Below, piece by piece: positions 1-7,656 of a DNA stretch of 64,000 nt. The notes below the pieces were generated by a model. The model had not been told where the DNA came from. It saw only the letters and a list, made by a program, of their open reading frames with translations, and did not search any database. Within the stretch, counting starts at the first letter, position 1; each line of letters starts with the position of its first letter. The stretch is from NCBI RefSeq assembly GCF_006716095.1, contig NZ_VFOK01000001.1, positions 2,573,375 through 2,637,374 on the forward strand, in the 5' to 3' direction. The DNA is from Barrientosiimonas humi (GTDB lineage: Bacteria > Actinomycetota > Actinomycetes > Actinomycetales > Dermatophilaceae). The translations under genes and the position numbers were made by a program.

Positions 1-281
1 TCGAGCGTGGCGAGCGTCTTGGCGGTCAGCGTCGGGGCCGCGGTGTTGGGCCGGTGCGCGACCACCAGCCGCAGCGAATCCGTCTGTCCCGCAAGGAAAG
101 CCGCGACCTGGGCCGGGTCGGGCGACCCGGAGTGGTAGGCGAACAGCACCCGGTCCCAGCCGTTGTCCTCGTGCGCGCGGGCGAGCTTCGCGGCGTACCT
201 GAGGTCGAGCGCCCCGCCGGAGCGGGCGCGGGTCTCGGTGCCGTCGTGGTTGGCGGCCATTCCCAGGAACTCAACTGGCAT
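1..281 (-). CDS. LLM-class flavin-dependent oxidoreductase, SsuD-like (3' part outside window)
   Basis: The first 93 residues are visible; the rest runs off the window edge. The N-terminus (MPVEFLGM, then a conserved Asn-His-Asp-Gly segment and LARAHEDNGWDRVL) matches the first beta strand and helix of the TIM barrel in bacterial-luciferase-like monooxygenases such as alkanesulfonate monooxygenase SsuD. Enzymes of this type use FMNH2 from a partner reductase and O2 to cleave carbon-sulfur bonds or hydroxylate substrates. The ATG at 281 overlaps the stop of the upstream FAD-protein gene by 11 bases, so it is the last visible gene of the operon. The FMN reductase encoded at 5056-6117 is the obvious supplier of reduced flavin. 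The substrate cannot be told. Confidence 0.85.
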   Translation of the reverse strand, partial: MPVEFLGMAANHDGTETRARSGGALDLRYAAKLARAHEDNGWDRVLFAYHSGSPDPAQVAAFLAGQTDSLRLVVAHRPNTAAPTLTAKTLATL

Positions 282-2178
282 GACGGTGCTCCTTCGTGAG
301 GGTGGTGGTGTCTTCGCCGGCGCGCGCGAGCCTGCCGAGCAGGTGTCGCGCAAGCCGGTCGTTCTGCCGCAGCGCGGGGCCGTCGAAGCCGGGGCGGACG
401 AAGCCGCCGCTGCCGACGCTGCCCGAGACCGCGGGACCGACGAGGAACCGGTCGGGGTGCGCGCTGCCGTCGGCGCGCACCGCCCGGCACTCCTCGTCGG
501 ACGTGAGCTGGCCGGCGACGAGCCGGCCGGTGGTGGGGTCGTGCACGCCTTCGGCGCGCAGCTCGCCCGAGGCGACCAGCCGACGTACGACGGGGTCGGT
601 GACCCGCGTGACGTCGGGTCGCGGGAGCCTCGCCTCCACGAGCGCGCGGGCCCGCACCGGGGCCGGCACCGCGGGTGAGCGTGCGACGAAGCCGCGCTCG
701 GCGAGCTCGACCTCGACGTCGGGGCCGAGGAAGCGCACGACGCCGGCCCGGTGCAGCGCGAGCAGCTCCGCGAGGCGCCGCGGCGGGGGGCCGCTCGCGA
801 GGTAGGAGAAGAAGCCGTGGAACTCGCGCTCGAAGCGAATCACCCTGTCGGCGCTGGAGATCCGGCCCTGCCGCGCAAGCGTCGCGAGCACGGCGTAGAT
901 CGACAGCAGCCCGTCGAAGACGGCGCGGTCGCTGGAGCGGGAGGCGTCGGCGCGGCGGGCGATGTCGGCGCGCACGTGGGCGACGACGTCGGCCTCGAGC
1001 GCCTCTCCGGAGTCCCATGCGCGCCCGCCCAGGGGGCGGTCGAGCAGCCACAGGTCGAGCCGGTCGGCGGGGTCGGGCACCTGCCGCTCGACGGCCGCGA
1101 GCAGGGTGGGCGAGCCGGGCGGCTCGGTCGCGATCGCGCGCTCGAGGTCGCGCCACGCGCCGCGGGTGCGCTCGGGGTGCGCGCCGAACAGGCGGCGGTA
1201 GTGCAGGTCGGTGATCTCGCGCTCCACGAGCGGGCGCAGGTGCTCGTCCCAGTCGAGCGTGCCCACGTCGGGCAGCGCGTCGACGCGCAGGTGGTGCAGG
1301 GCGACCGGGCCCTGCGCGCCCACGTCGTAGCCGAGCTTGGCGCGGTAGGGCACCCCGCGCGTCGAGCCGACGTGCAGCACCGGCTCTCGGCCGCTCGGGT
1401 GGTAGGTCAGGTCGTCGCCGGTCCCGGTGAAACGCCCGCCGCGGCCCTCGCCGAGCAGGACGAACAGGTCGACGAAGGCCAGCCCCATCCCCCGCACCAG
1501 CACCGGCTCGCCCGGGCGCAGCTCGCTCAGGTCGAGGTCGGCGGTGTGCCCGGTGGGGACGTACGTCAGCCCGCGGCCGTCGGCGGCCGCCTGCCACACC
1601 CGCTCGGTCGGGCTGGGTCGCTGGGCGAGGTAGCCCTGGGCGAGCACCACCGCGTCGGCGTCGAGGGGTGGCCCGTCGGCAAGGGTCACTCGCTGGCGGC
1701 CGTCGTCGAGGTCGTCGAGGGCGACCGCCGACGTCGCGTGGTGCACGACCTCGACTCCCTCGGGGAGCCGGTCCAGCGTGCGGCGCCAGGCCCACCCCAG
1801 ATACTCCGCCTGGACGGCGCGGGGTGCGAACTCCGTTGATCTCATGGGCTGCTCGCGCTCGAACCACCCGTTCTGGTGCAGCGTCTCGCGCCCCTCGCCG
1901 ACGGCCCACTCGGCCAGCGAGGGACCGTCGTCGACCGGGCCGTCGCAGGTCACCGACGCGTCGGTGAAGATCGTGACGTCCTCGGCCAGCGAGTTCATCC
2001 ACAGCAGCCGCGACTGGGCGTGCCGCCAGATGCGGCCCCCGCCGGGCGGGTGCGGGTCGACGACGTGCACCCGCAGCCCGAGCCCCGGGGCGACCTCGGC
2101 GGCGTTGGCCGCGAGGCGCATCAGCACCCCGAGGGCCCGCGGGCCGCCGCCCACCACGACGAGCGATGCGGCGCTCAT
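271..2178 (-). CDS. FAD/NAD(P)-binding protein (putative flavin monooxygenase)
   Basis: A 635-residue protein with an N-terminal dinucleotide-binding fold: LVVVGGGPRALGVLMRL at residues 6-22, VHVVDPHPPGGGRIW near 40, and DADAVVLAQGY near 170. This is the FAD-NAD(P)-binding family (PF13454 type) that also includes lysine/ornithine-hydroxylase-like proteins. The C-terminus has a GSVGSGGFVRPGFDGPAL segment resembling the flavin-binding end of the fold. It overlaps the upstream binding-protein gene by 4 bases (ATGA) and the downstream monooxygenase gene by 11 bases, so translation is probably coupled. In this operon it probably oxidises the imported compound or an intermediate. That role is inferred from context only. 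Confidence 0.8.
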   Translation of the reverse strand: MSAASLVVVGGGPRALGVLMRLAANAAEVAPGLGLRVHVVDPHPPGGGRIWRHAQSRLLWMNSLAEDVTIFTDASVTCDGPVDDGPSLAEWAVGEGRETLHQNGWFEREQPMRSTEFAPRAVQAEYLGWAWRRTLDRLPEGVEVVHHATSAVALDDLDDGRQRVTLADGPPLDADAVVLAQGYLAQRPSPTERVWQAAADGRGLTYVPTGHTADLDLSELRPGEPVLVRGMGLAFVDLFVLLGEGRGGRFTGTGDDLTYHPSGREPVLHVGSTRGVPYRAKLGYDVGAQGPVALHHLRVDALPDVGTLDWDEHLRPLVEREITDLHYRRLFGAHPERTRGAWRDLERAIATEPPGSPTLLAAVERQVPDPADRLDLWLLDRPLGGRAWDSGEALEADVVAHVRADIARRADASRSSDRAVFDGLLSIYAVLATLARQGRISSADRVIRFEREFHGFFSYLASGPPPRRLAELLALHRAGVVRFLGPDVEVELAERGFVARSPAVPAPVRARALVEARLPRPDVTRVTDPVVRRLVASGELRAEGVHDPTTGRLVAGQLTSDEECRAVRADGSAHPDRFLVGPAVSGSVGSGGFVRPGFDGPALRQNDRLARHLLGRLARAGEDTTTLTKEHRHAS

Positions 2179-3182
2179 GAGGTCGGTCGGTCCGGGAGGC
2201 CGGGCGGGTTGAGCTCGGACTTCTTCACCGACTCGCCCGCGAGGCCCCAGCGCTGCAGGATCTTGGCGTAGGACCCGTTGGCGATCGCCTTGTCGAGCGC
2301 CGCCCGCACCACCGGGGTCAGCCCGTTGCCCTTCTTGCTCAGCGTCCCGACCTTGCCCTGCACCGGGTAGCTGGAGGAGACGGTGCCCGCGATGCGCGTC
2401 GTGCCGCTGGTGGCGACGTGGTAGGTCGCGGTCGGGTTGGGACCGAGGAAGGCGTCGATGCGGCCCGAGGACAGCGCGAGGTAGTAGTCGGCCGTGTTCT
2501 GGTAGTAGACGATCTTGATCGGCGCCCGGCCGGCCTTGCGGTTCTCGTCGTTCCAGCGCAGCAGGATGTCCTCCTGCAGCGTGCCGGAGCTGACGGCGAC
2601 CCGCTTCCCCGACACGTCCTTGGCCGACCGCACCTGCAGCTTCGAGGTCTTCGGCACCTCGAAGGCGTGCAGCCCGAGGCGATAGGTGGCGAAGTCGTAC
2701 TTGCGCTTGCGCTTCTCGCTCACGCCGATGTTGGCGATCGCCAGCTCGTAGCGGCCGGAGTCGACGCCCACGAACGTGTTCTCGAACGACGTGGTGCCGA
2801 TGCGCGGCTCGAGCCCGAGGGTGTCGGCGATCAGGAAGGCGATGTCGACGTCGACCCCGGCCGGGGTCTTGTTGTCGGTCGCGAGGAACGACAGCGGCGG
2901 GGTGCCGCCCGCGGCCGCCGAGTTGCCGATCGCCAGCGCCCCGTCGCGGCGGATCGCCGCGGGGACCTGCCCGGCCAGCTTCGCGTCGTAGGTGCCCTTG
3001 ACCCGGCCGGCCTGACCGGGCGTGGTGTCGTAGCGCACGACCTGCGCGGTCGCGGCGCCGCCACCGGGCTGGGTGACGGTGGCCTCCGCCTGCTTCTCCT
3101 GCGGGTCGGCGCAGCCGGCGAGGCCGACGGCAACAACGGCGGTCGCGGCGAGGATGGCTCGAGTTTGCTTGCTATTGCTCAT
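2175..3182 (-). CDS. ABC transporter substrate-binding lipoprotein (second binding protein)
   Basis: A 335-residue exported lipoprotein: Lys/Arg-containing start, hydrophobic stretch, and lipobox LAGC with the acylated Cys at residue 24. The mature part is a family-3 solute-binding protein: PPLSFLATDN, GVDVDIAFLIADTLG, YDFATYR and the closing NPPGLPD, of the type that binds polar amino acids or related compounds. It is clearly paralogous to the binding protein at 6147-7106 (shared YDFATYR, YYQN-AD-YLAL, LSKKG-GL and NPPGLP), yet only one permease/ATPase pair is present. The gene lies 17 bases after the ATPase gene and overlaps the next gene by 4 bases. The ligand is unknown; an organosulfur amino acid is the best guess from the neighbours. 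Confidence 0.88.
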   Translation of the reverse strand: MSNSKQTRAILAATAVVAVGLAGCADPQEKQAEATVTQPGGGAATAQVVRYDTTPGQAGRVKGTYDAKLAGQVPAAIRRDGALAIGNSAAAGGTPPLSFLATDNKTPAGVDVDIAFLIADTLGLEPRIGTTSFENTFVGVDSGRYELAIANIGVSEKRKRKYDFATYRLGLHAFEVPKTSKLQVRSAKDVSGKRVAVSSGTLQEDILLRWNDENRKAGRAPIKIVYYQNTADYYLALSSGRIDAFLGPNPTATYHVATSGTTRIAGTVSSSYPVQGKVGTLSKKGNGLTPVVRAALDKAIANGSYAKILQRWGLAGESVKKSELNPPGLPDRPTS

Positions 3183-3199
3183 GATCGGTGTCCTTGGGG

Positions 3200-4009
3200 T
3201 CAGCGGAAGCGGCGCAGGAAGGCACGCGTACGTTCGTGGCTGGGGGCGTCGATGACGCTCGCGGGCGGTCCGACCTCGACCACCCGGCCGCGGTCGAGGA
3301 AGACGACGGTGTCGGCGACGTCGCGGGCGAACCCGATCTCGTGGGTGACCACGACCATCGCGACACCCTCGTCGGCGAGGCCGCGGATGACCTCGAGCAC
3401 CTCGCCGACCAGCTCGGGGTCGAGCGCCGAGGTGGGCTCGTCCAGGAGCAGCACCGCCGGCCGCAGCGCGAGGGCGCGGGCGATGGCGACCCGCTGCTGC
3501 TGGCCGCCGCTGAGCTGGCGCGGGTAGGCCCCCTCCTTCTCGGCGAGGCCGACGCGCGCGAGCAGCGACCGGGCGAGCTCGGTCACCTCCGACCGGTCGC
3601 GGCGCTGGGCCGACACCGGGGCCTCGACGACGTTCTCCAGCACGGTCAGGTGCGGGAAGAGGTTGAAGTCCTGGAAGACGAACCCGATCTTCGAGCGTTG
3701 CCGTCGCACCTCGCGCTCGGGCAGCTCGTGCAGGTTGTCGCCGGAACGGCGGTAGCCGATGAGCTCGCCGTCGACCCGGATCAGCCCGCCGTCGACCTTC
3801 TCCAGGTGGTTGACCGTGCGCAGCAGGGTCGACTTGCCCGAGCCGGACGGTCCGATGATGGCGGTGACGCTGCCGTGCGGGACGGTGAGCGACACGTCGT
3901 CCAGCACCAGGTGGGGCCCGAATCGCTTGGAGACGGAGTCGATCTCGACGAGCGGCTGGCGGTTCTGGGGATCGGTGGTCTCGGTGGTGGTCGTGGTCTC
4001 GGCGGTCAT
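3200..4009 (-). CDS. Amino-acid-type ABC transporter ATP-binding protein
   Basis: A 269-residue ATPase of the polar amino acid uptake family (GlnQ/HisP type). It has Walker A GPSGSGKST at residues 53-61, Q-loop FVFQDFNLFPH, signature LSGGQQQRVAIARAL, Walker B AVLLLDEPTSALD and switch His in VVTHE. The first 20 residues are a Thr-rich tail not needed for the fold. The ATG at 4009 is chosen because it overlaps the permease stop by 4 bases and gives the family's normal length; the frame stays open further upstream only as a shadow of the permease gene. It powers import by the permease at 4006-5010 with either of the two binding proteins. Confidence 0.93.
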   Translation of the reverse strand: MTAETTTTTETTDPQNRQPLVEIDSVSKRFGPHLVLDDVSLTVPHGSVTAIIGPSGSGKSTLLRTVNHLEKVDGGLIRVDGELIGYRRSGDNLHELPEREVRRQRSKIGFVFQDFNLFPHLTVLENVVEAPVSAQRRDRSEVTELARSLLARVGLAEKEGAYPRQLSGGQQQRVAIARALALRPAVLLLDEPTSALDPELVGEVLEVIRGLADEGVAMVVVTHEIGFARDVADTVVFLDRGRVVEVGPPASVIDAPSHERTRAFLRRFR

Positions 4010-5010
4010 CGGATCTGTCCCGTCCGTGCGGTCTGGGCGCCGGCGCGCCACTCGGCGGCCTGGGAGCGCAGGCGCTGCAGCGGCGTCGGCGCCTGCGCCT
4101 CGCGGGAGCTGCCGCGGGCGTAGCGGCGCTCGAGGTAGTACTGCGCGACGGACAGCACCGTGGTGAGGACGACGTACCAGATGGTCGCGACGATGAGCAG
4201 CGGCACGACCTGCGAGGTGCGCCCGTAGATCACCTGCACCTGGTAGAAGAGCTCGGGGATCGCGAGCACCGACACGATCGAGGTGCCCTTGAAGAGGCTG
4301 ATCACCTCGTTGGTCGCGTTGGGCAGGATCGAGCGCATCGCCTGCGGAAGGACGATCCGGAAGAACTGACGACGGCGCGAGAGCCCTAGTGCCGCAGCCG
4401 CTTCCAGCTGCCCCTGGTCGACCGAGCCGATGCCTGCGCGGACGATCTCGGCGGAGTAGGCGGCCTGGTGCAGGGTCAGGCCGAGCACGGCCGCGCCCAT
4501 CGCCCCGATGGCGGTGCTGGAGTCGATGGTGACCAGCTCGGGGCCGAACGGGACGCCGAAGCCCAGGCGCGGGTAGAGGTAGGCGATGTTGAACCAGAAC
4601 AGCAGCTGGACGATGAGGGGGACCGACCGGAAGACCCAGACATAGGTCCAGGCGGCGCCGCGCAGCACCGGGCTGCCCGACAGGCGCATCGCGGCGAGCA
4701 CGACGCCGAGGGCGAACCCGAGGACGGTGCCGAGCACGGTCAGCCAGATGGTGATGCCCAGCGCGTTGATGACCGTCCGGGAGAACAGGTAGGACCCGAC
4801 CGTGCCCCACTCCCACGCGGGGTTGGTCACGAGGCCGTTCACCAGCTGCGCGAGCAGCACGGCCACCACGGCGGTGGCCACCCAGCGCCACGGGTTGCGG
4901 CGCGGGACGACGGTCAGGGACGAGCTGCTCGCCGGCGCCTCGGCACGCGGCGGCGGGGCGGCCGCGGCGTCGCGCGCGGGGCCTGCGCGCAAGGTGGACG
5001 AGGTTGACAT
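4006..5010 (-). CDS. Amino-acid-type ABC transporter permease
   Basis: A 334-residue inner-membrane protein of the HisM/GlnP family. After a 45-residue Ala/Pro-rich cytoplasmic tail, membrane segments follow (WRWVATAVVAVLLAQLV near 42 and INALGITIWLTVLGTVLGF near 85). The cytoplasmic EAA loop reads EAAAALGLSRRRQFFRIVLP, the docking site for the ATPase. Family members usually have 220-290 residues, so the N-terminal tail is an extension. The Arg-rich C-terminus is also longer than usual. Only one permease is encoded, so the channel is probably a homodimer. There is a 45-base gap from the upstream reductase gene and a 4-base overlap with the ATPase gene. Confidence 0.92.
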   Translation of the reverse strand: MSTSSTLRAGPARDAAAAPPPRAEAPASSSSLTVVPRRNPWRWVATAVVAVLLAQLVNGLVTNPAWEWGTVGSYLFSRTVINALGITIWLTVLGTVLGFALGVVLAAMRLSGSPVLRGAAWTYVWVFRSVPLIVQLLFWFNIAYLYPRLGFGVPFGPELVTIDSSTAIGAMGAAVLGLTLHQAAYSAEIVRAGIGSVDQGQLEAAAALGLSRRRQFFRIVLPQAMRSILPNATNEVISLFKGTSIVSVLAIPELFYQVQVIYGRTSQVVPLLIVATIWYVVLTTVLSVAQYYLERRYARGSSREAQAPTPLQRLRSQAAEWRAGAQTARTGQIR

Positions 5011-5055
5011 GGGTTCTCCTTCAACGGGATTCGGCTGAGAGCGGCGGGGACCGAC

Positions 5056-6117
5056 TCAGCTGGCGAGGGTCTGCACCGAGGTGACGAGGGGCTTCTCGAA
5101 GGCGAGGTGGCCGAGCTCCTCGGGGTCGGCGTGCAGGTCGAACTGGGGGGCGTAGCCGGCGGCGAGGTAGAGCCCCCGCGCCTCGGGCTGGCGGGGCCCG
5201 GTGGTGAGGAAGATGCGGTGGTACCCGAGGCGCCGGGCCTGCTCCTCCAGCTCCTGCAGGACACGACGACCGAGGCCTTGCCGGCGGGCGTGGTGGGCGG
5301 TCCACATCCGCTTGACCTCGGCGACGCCCGGTTCGCGCCGGCGGATCGCACCGCCCGCGACCACCACGCCGGCGCGCTCCAGCACGACGAACGCACCGTG
5401 CGGGGCGTCGAAGTCGGTCACCGGCACCTCGACCAGGCGCTCGTTGACGCTGTCGCGGGCGTAGCGGGTGCCGTACTCCACCTGCAGCTCCTCCAGCAGC
5501 GGGCGCAGCACGGGGTCGTCGACGGGCACGACGCGCGCGGTCACCTCGGCCGGCCGGTCGGTCGCGGGGGCAGCAGCCTCCGCCGGCCGCCCCTCGAGGC
5601 GGGCGACGAACGCCGAGGCGACGGCGCCCAGGGCGGCGAGCACCTCAGGGGCGAGCACGGCTCCGCCGCCCTCGTGCAGGCGCACCTGCTCGGCGAGGAC
5701 GAACCGCCCGCCCCCGACGTACGCCGGCTGCAGCGACCGCAGGACCGGCGCCAGCGCGTAGTCACCGACCAGGGCGTGCGCCAGGCTGCCCCCGGTGACC
5801 AGCGGCAGGACCGCCTTGCCGGACAGCGCGTCCCGCGGCAGCAGGTCGAGGAACGCCTTGAGGAGACCGGAGAACGACGCGCGGTAGACGGGCGTGCCGA
5901 CGATGACGGCGTCGGCCCGCTCGATCGCGGCGACCGCGTCGGCCACCGCCGGCGCCGTGGGGTCGGCGCGCAGCAGCGGCTCGGCCGGGAGGTCACGCAG
6001 GGCGATGGCCTGCACCTGGTGGCCACGCACCGCGGCGCGCCGGGCGACGTGGTCGACGACGGCGTCGGTGCGCGACGGTGCGGTCGGGCTGCCGGTGATC
6101 GTGGCGATGAGTGCCAT
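5056..6117 (-). CDS. NADPH-dependent FMN reductase fused to a GNAT acetyltransferase
   Basis: A 353-residue two-domain protein. Residues 1-175 are an SsuE/MsuE-type FMN reductase: flavodoxin-like start ATITGSPTAPSRT, then the flavin-contacting GTPVYRASFSGLLKAFLDLL and the LVTGGSLAHAL loop. Residues 195-345 are a GNAT domain with the acetyl-CoA loop RRQGLGRRVLQELEEQARRL and the terminal GLYLAAGYAP strand-turn. The joining segment (about 20 residues) is Ala/Pro-rich, as in a real fusion, and the single frame is intact with no break. The reductase half should feed FMNH2 to the LLM monooxygenase at the end of the operon. The acetyltransferase half may acylate the imported substrate or product; that is inference. 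Confidence 0.9.
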   Translation of the reverse strand: MALIATITGSPTAPSRTDAVVDHVARRAAVRGHQVQAIALRDLPAEPLLRADPTAPAVADAVAAIERADAVIVGTPVYRASFSGLLKAFLDLLPRDALSGKAVLPLVTGGSLAHALVGDYALAPVLRSLQPAYVGGGRFVLAEQVRLHEGGGAVLAPEVLAALGAVASAFVARLEGRPAEAAAPATDRPAEVTARVVPVDDPVLRPLLEELQVEYGTRYARDSVNERLVEVPVTDFDAPHGAFVVLERAGVVVAGGAIRRREPGVAEVKRMWTAHHARRQGLGRRVLQELEEQARRLGYHRIFLTTGPRQPEARGLYLAAGYAPQFDLHADPEELGHLAFEKPLVTSVQTLAS

Positions 6118-6146
6118 GTGCGGATTCCCTTTGTTCCGAAGGCGAT

Positions 6147-7106
6147 TCAGGACTTGGGCAGACCGGGCGGGTTGACCAGGGAGCGCGGCACGGCGTCGGC
6201 CTGCACGCCCCAGCGGTCGAGCACGGCGCGATAGCTGCCGTCGGCGATCGCTGCGTCGACCGCGGCGGCGAAGGCGGGCGCGAGACCCGACCCCTTCTTG
6301 CTCAGCACGCCGATGAGTCCCTGCCGCGACCCGCCGCCGGAGAAGCGGCCGATCTCGACCGTCTGCTTCGCGGTGTCGATGTGGTAGCGCACGTTGGGGC
6401 TCGGCCCGACGTAGGCGTCGATCTGGCCCGACTGCAGCGCGAGATAGCGATCAGCCGGGTTCTGGTAGTAGCGGATCGTCGCCCGGGGCCGCCCCGCCTT
6501 GACGTTGGCGGCGTTCCAGTCGACCAGGATCTTCTCCTGGTTCGTGCCGGACCCGACGGCGAGCGTGCGCCCCGCGATGTCGGCCCCCGACCGCACCCGC
6601 CAGGTGGCGCCCTTCTTGGCCTCGACCGAGATGTCGTCCTTGCGATAGGTGGCGAAGTCGTACTTGGCCTTGCGCTCCTCGGTCACGGTGACGTTGGACA
6701 GCACCGCGTCGAAGGTGCCGGCGTCGACCTTGAGGAAGAGGTTCTCCCAGGAGGTGACCGGCTGCTCGACGCGCAGGCCGAGGATCTCGGCGAGCAGCCG
6801 CGCGAGGTCGACCTCGACCCCGGTCGGTGTCGTGTTGTCCTCGGCGAGGAAGGCCAGCGGCGGGGTGCCGCCACCGCCCGCGGCGTTGCCGATGACGATG
6901 CTGCCGCGCTCGCGCACGGCGGCCGGGAGCCGGGCGGCCGCCGCCGCGTTCTTCGCGCCGGTCACGCGCTGCGCGCCGCTGCTGGAGCCCGCCGCGCGGG
7001 TCGCGGCGTTGCCGGGGTCGGCGCACCCGGCGAGGGCGCCCCCGGCGAGCAGGGTCAGGCCGCCGGCGAGCAGGGTGCGGCGGTCGAGAGAAGGGTTGGA
7101 CGTCAC
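6147..7106 (-). CDS. ABC transporter substrate-binding lipoprotein (first gene of operon)
   Basis: A 319-residue family-3 solute-binding protein. The export signal has a twin arginine at residues 9-10 (DRRTLLAGG) and a lipobox LAGC with Cys 28, so a Tat-exported lipoprotein is possible. Mature-domain landmarks are PPLAFLAEDNTTPTGVEVDL, YDFATYR, IRYYQNPADRYLALQSGQID and the closing LVNPPGLP. The start is a GTG at 7106 preceded by AAGGA. It is the first long gene after the leader peptide at 7221-7295 and should be the most directly affected by any attenuation there. It is paralogous to the binding protein at 2175-3182, so the operon carries two ligand receptors for one transporter. Confidence 0.9.
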   Translation of the reverse strand: MTSNPSLDRRTLLAGGLTLLAGGALAGCADPGNAATRAAGSSSGAQRVTGAKNAAAAARLPAAVRERGSIVIGNAAGGGGTPPLAFLAEDNTTPTGVEVDLARLLAEILGLRVEQPVTSWENLFLKVDAGTFDAVLSNVTVTEERKAKYDFATYRKDDISVEAKKGATWRVRSGADIAGRTLAVGSGTNQEKILVDWNAANVKAGRPRATIRYYQNPADRYLALQSGQIDAYVGPSPNVRYHIDTAKQTVEIGRFSGGGSRQGLIGVLSKKGSGLAPAFAAAVDAAIADGSYRAVLDRWGVQADAVPRSLVNPPGLPKS

Positions 7107-7167
7107 GGAGGGTTCCTTCGGACGGACCGGCGGGCGGGCGTACGCTCGCGGCAGCCGGTGCGGGATC

Positions 7168-7230
7168 GCCGACCTGTCGGCGGATCCCCTTGCAGGACAG
7201 GGACTTTCGGGGTCTACCTGTCAGCGACAG
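7168..7230 (-). promoter_or_regulatory. Attenuator-like alternating stem elements
   Basis: On the minus-strand transcript four complementary elements follow one another: CTGTC over the leader's Cys codon (7226-7230), GACAGG at its stop (7217-7222), CCTGTC (7196-7201) and GACAGG (7173-7178). The last lies inside a second small hairpin, GCCGA-CAGG-TCGGC (7168-7181). The first/second, second/third and third/fourth elements can pair in mutually exclusive ways, as in amino-acid attenuators. No T-run follows, so the last stem might act with Rho or on translation of the first binding protein. The pairings are read directly; the mechanism is inference. Confidence 0.55.
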
Positions 7231-7295
7231 AGGTCGCTTGCCACCTGCAGCAGATCGATGTGGCGACGGCGCACGAGGGCCTGGTTGCCGTTCAT
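7221..7295 (-). CDS. Leader peptide (24 codons) of the sulfur-type ABC operon
   Basis: A short frame with ATG at 7295, a good AGGAG 8 bases upstream and a TGA at 7221. The peptide contains RRRHIDLLQVASDLCR at its end. This Arg-Arg-x-His-Ile-Asp-Leu ... Leu-Cys pattern is the one seen in short peptides annotated as putative leader peptides before sulfur-assimilation operons of actinobacteria (from memory). The only Cys codon (TGT, 7227-7229) is second from the end. It sits inside a CTGTC element that can pair with the GACAG at the stop codon. The peptide is probably a sensor of Cys-tRNA supply rather than a functional product. See the paired-element entry at 7168-7230. Confidence 0.8.
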   Translation of the reverse strand: MNGNQALVRRRHIDLLQVASDLCR

Positions 7296-7543
7296 CCGTG
7301 AGTCTCCTGGATCGCGCTTGCGCGGCCGCTGCTGCGACCGAGCCAGGTCGTCACCCGGAGCACCCCACCGCGTCGGAGGGTTGCTGGCCAGCGAGCCGGG
7401 GCTTCGCGCTGACGCTCAAGACCTAACGAGAGATTATGGAATCCATTGCGTGGCGACAAGGAGGCCCCGCGGTCGTCTCGCCTGTCGAGAGCCCCACCAC
7501 CCGGACAGGACCCCACCCGGCCACGAGACCCACCCCCACCCGG
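7296..7543. other. Gene-free region upstream of the leader peptide
   Basis: No convincing gene is present. It must contain the operon promoter on the minus strand. The only AT-rich spot is around 7431-7446, where an 11-base perfect palindrome ATGGAATCCAT (7436-7446) lies beside TTATGG. This is a candidate regulator site, about 140 bases upstream of the leader start, but nothing else supports it. Confidence 0.3.
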
Positions 7544-7613
7544 GCATGAAGCCGGGTTACGTGCGTTTGACCTCAATGCATGGGGGTCAAATGCACGTAA
7601 CCCGGTTTCATGC
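7544..7613. repeat. 70-bp near-perfect palindrome downstream of mfd
   Basis: Two 29-base arms (7544-7572 and 7585-7613) are complementary with only two mismatches and flank a 12-base loop. The arms begin GCATGAAGCCGGGTTACGTG. The element starts 43 bases after the mfd stop on the minus strand. It has no T-run, so it may act as a terminator, or it may be a mobile palindromic repeat. Its GC content is lower than that of the flanking DNA. Confidence 0.8.
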
Positions 7614-7656
7614 GGAGTTGCGGGGGTCCGAGGGGCGGGGCGGGGGCGGGGGCGGG

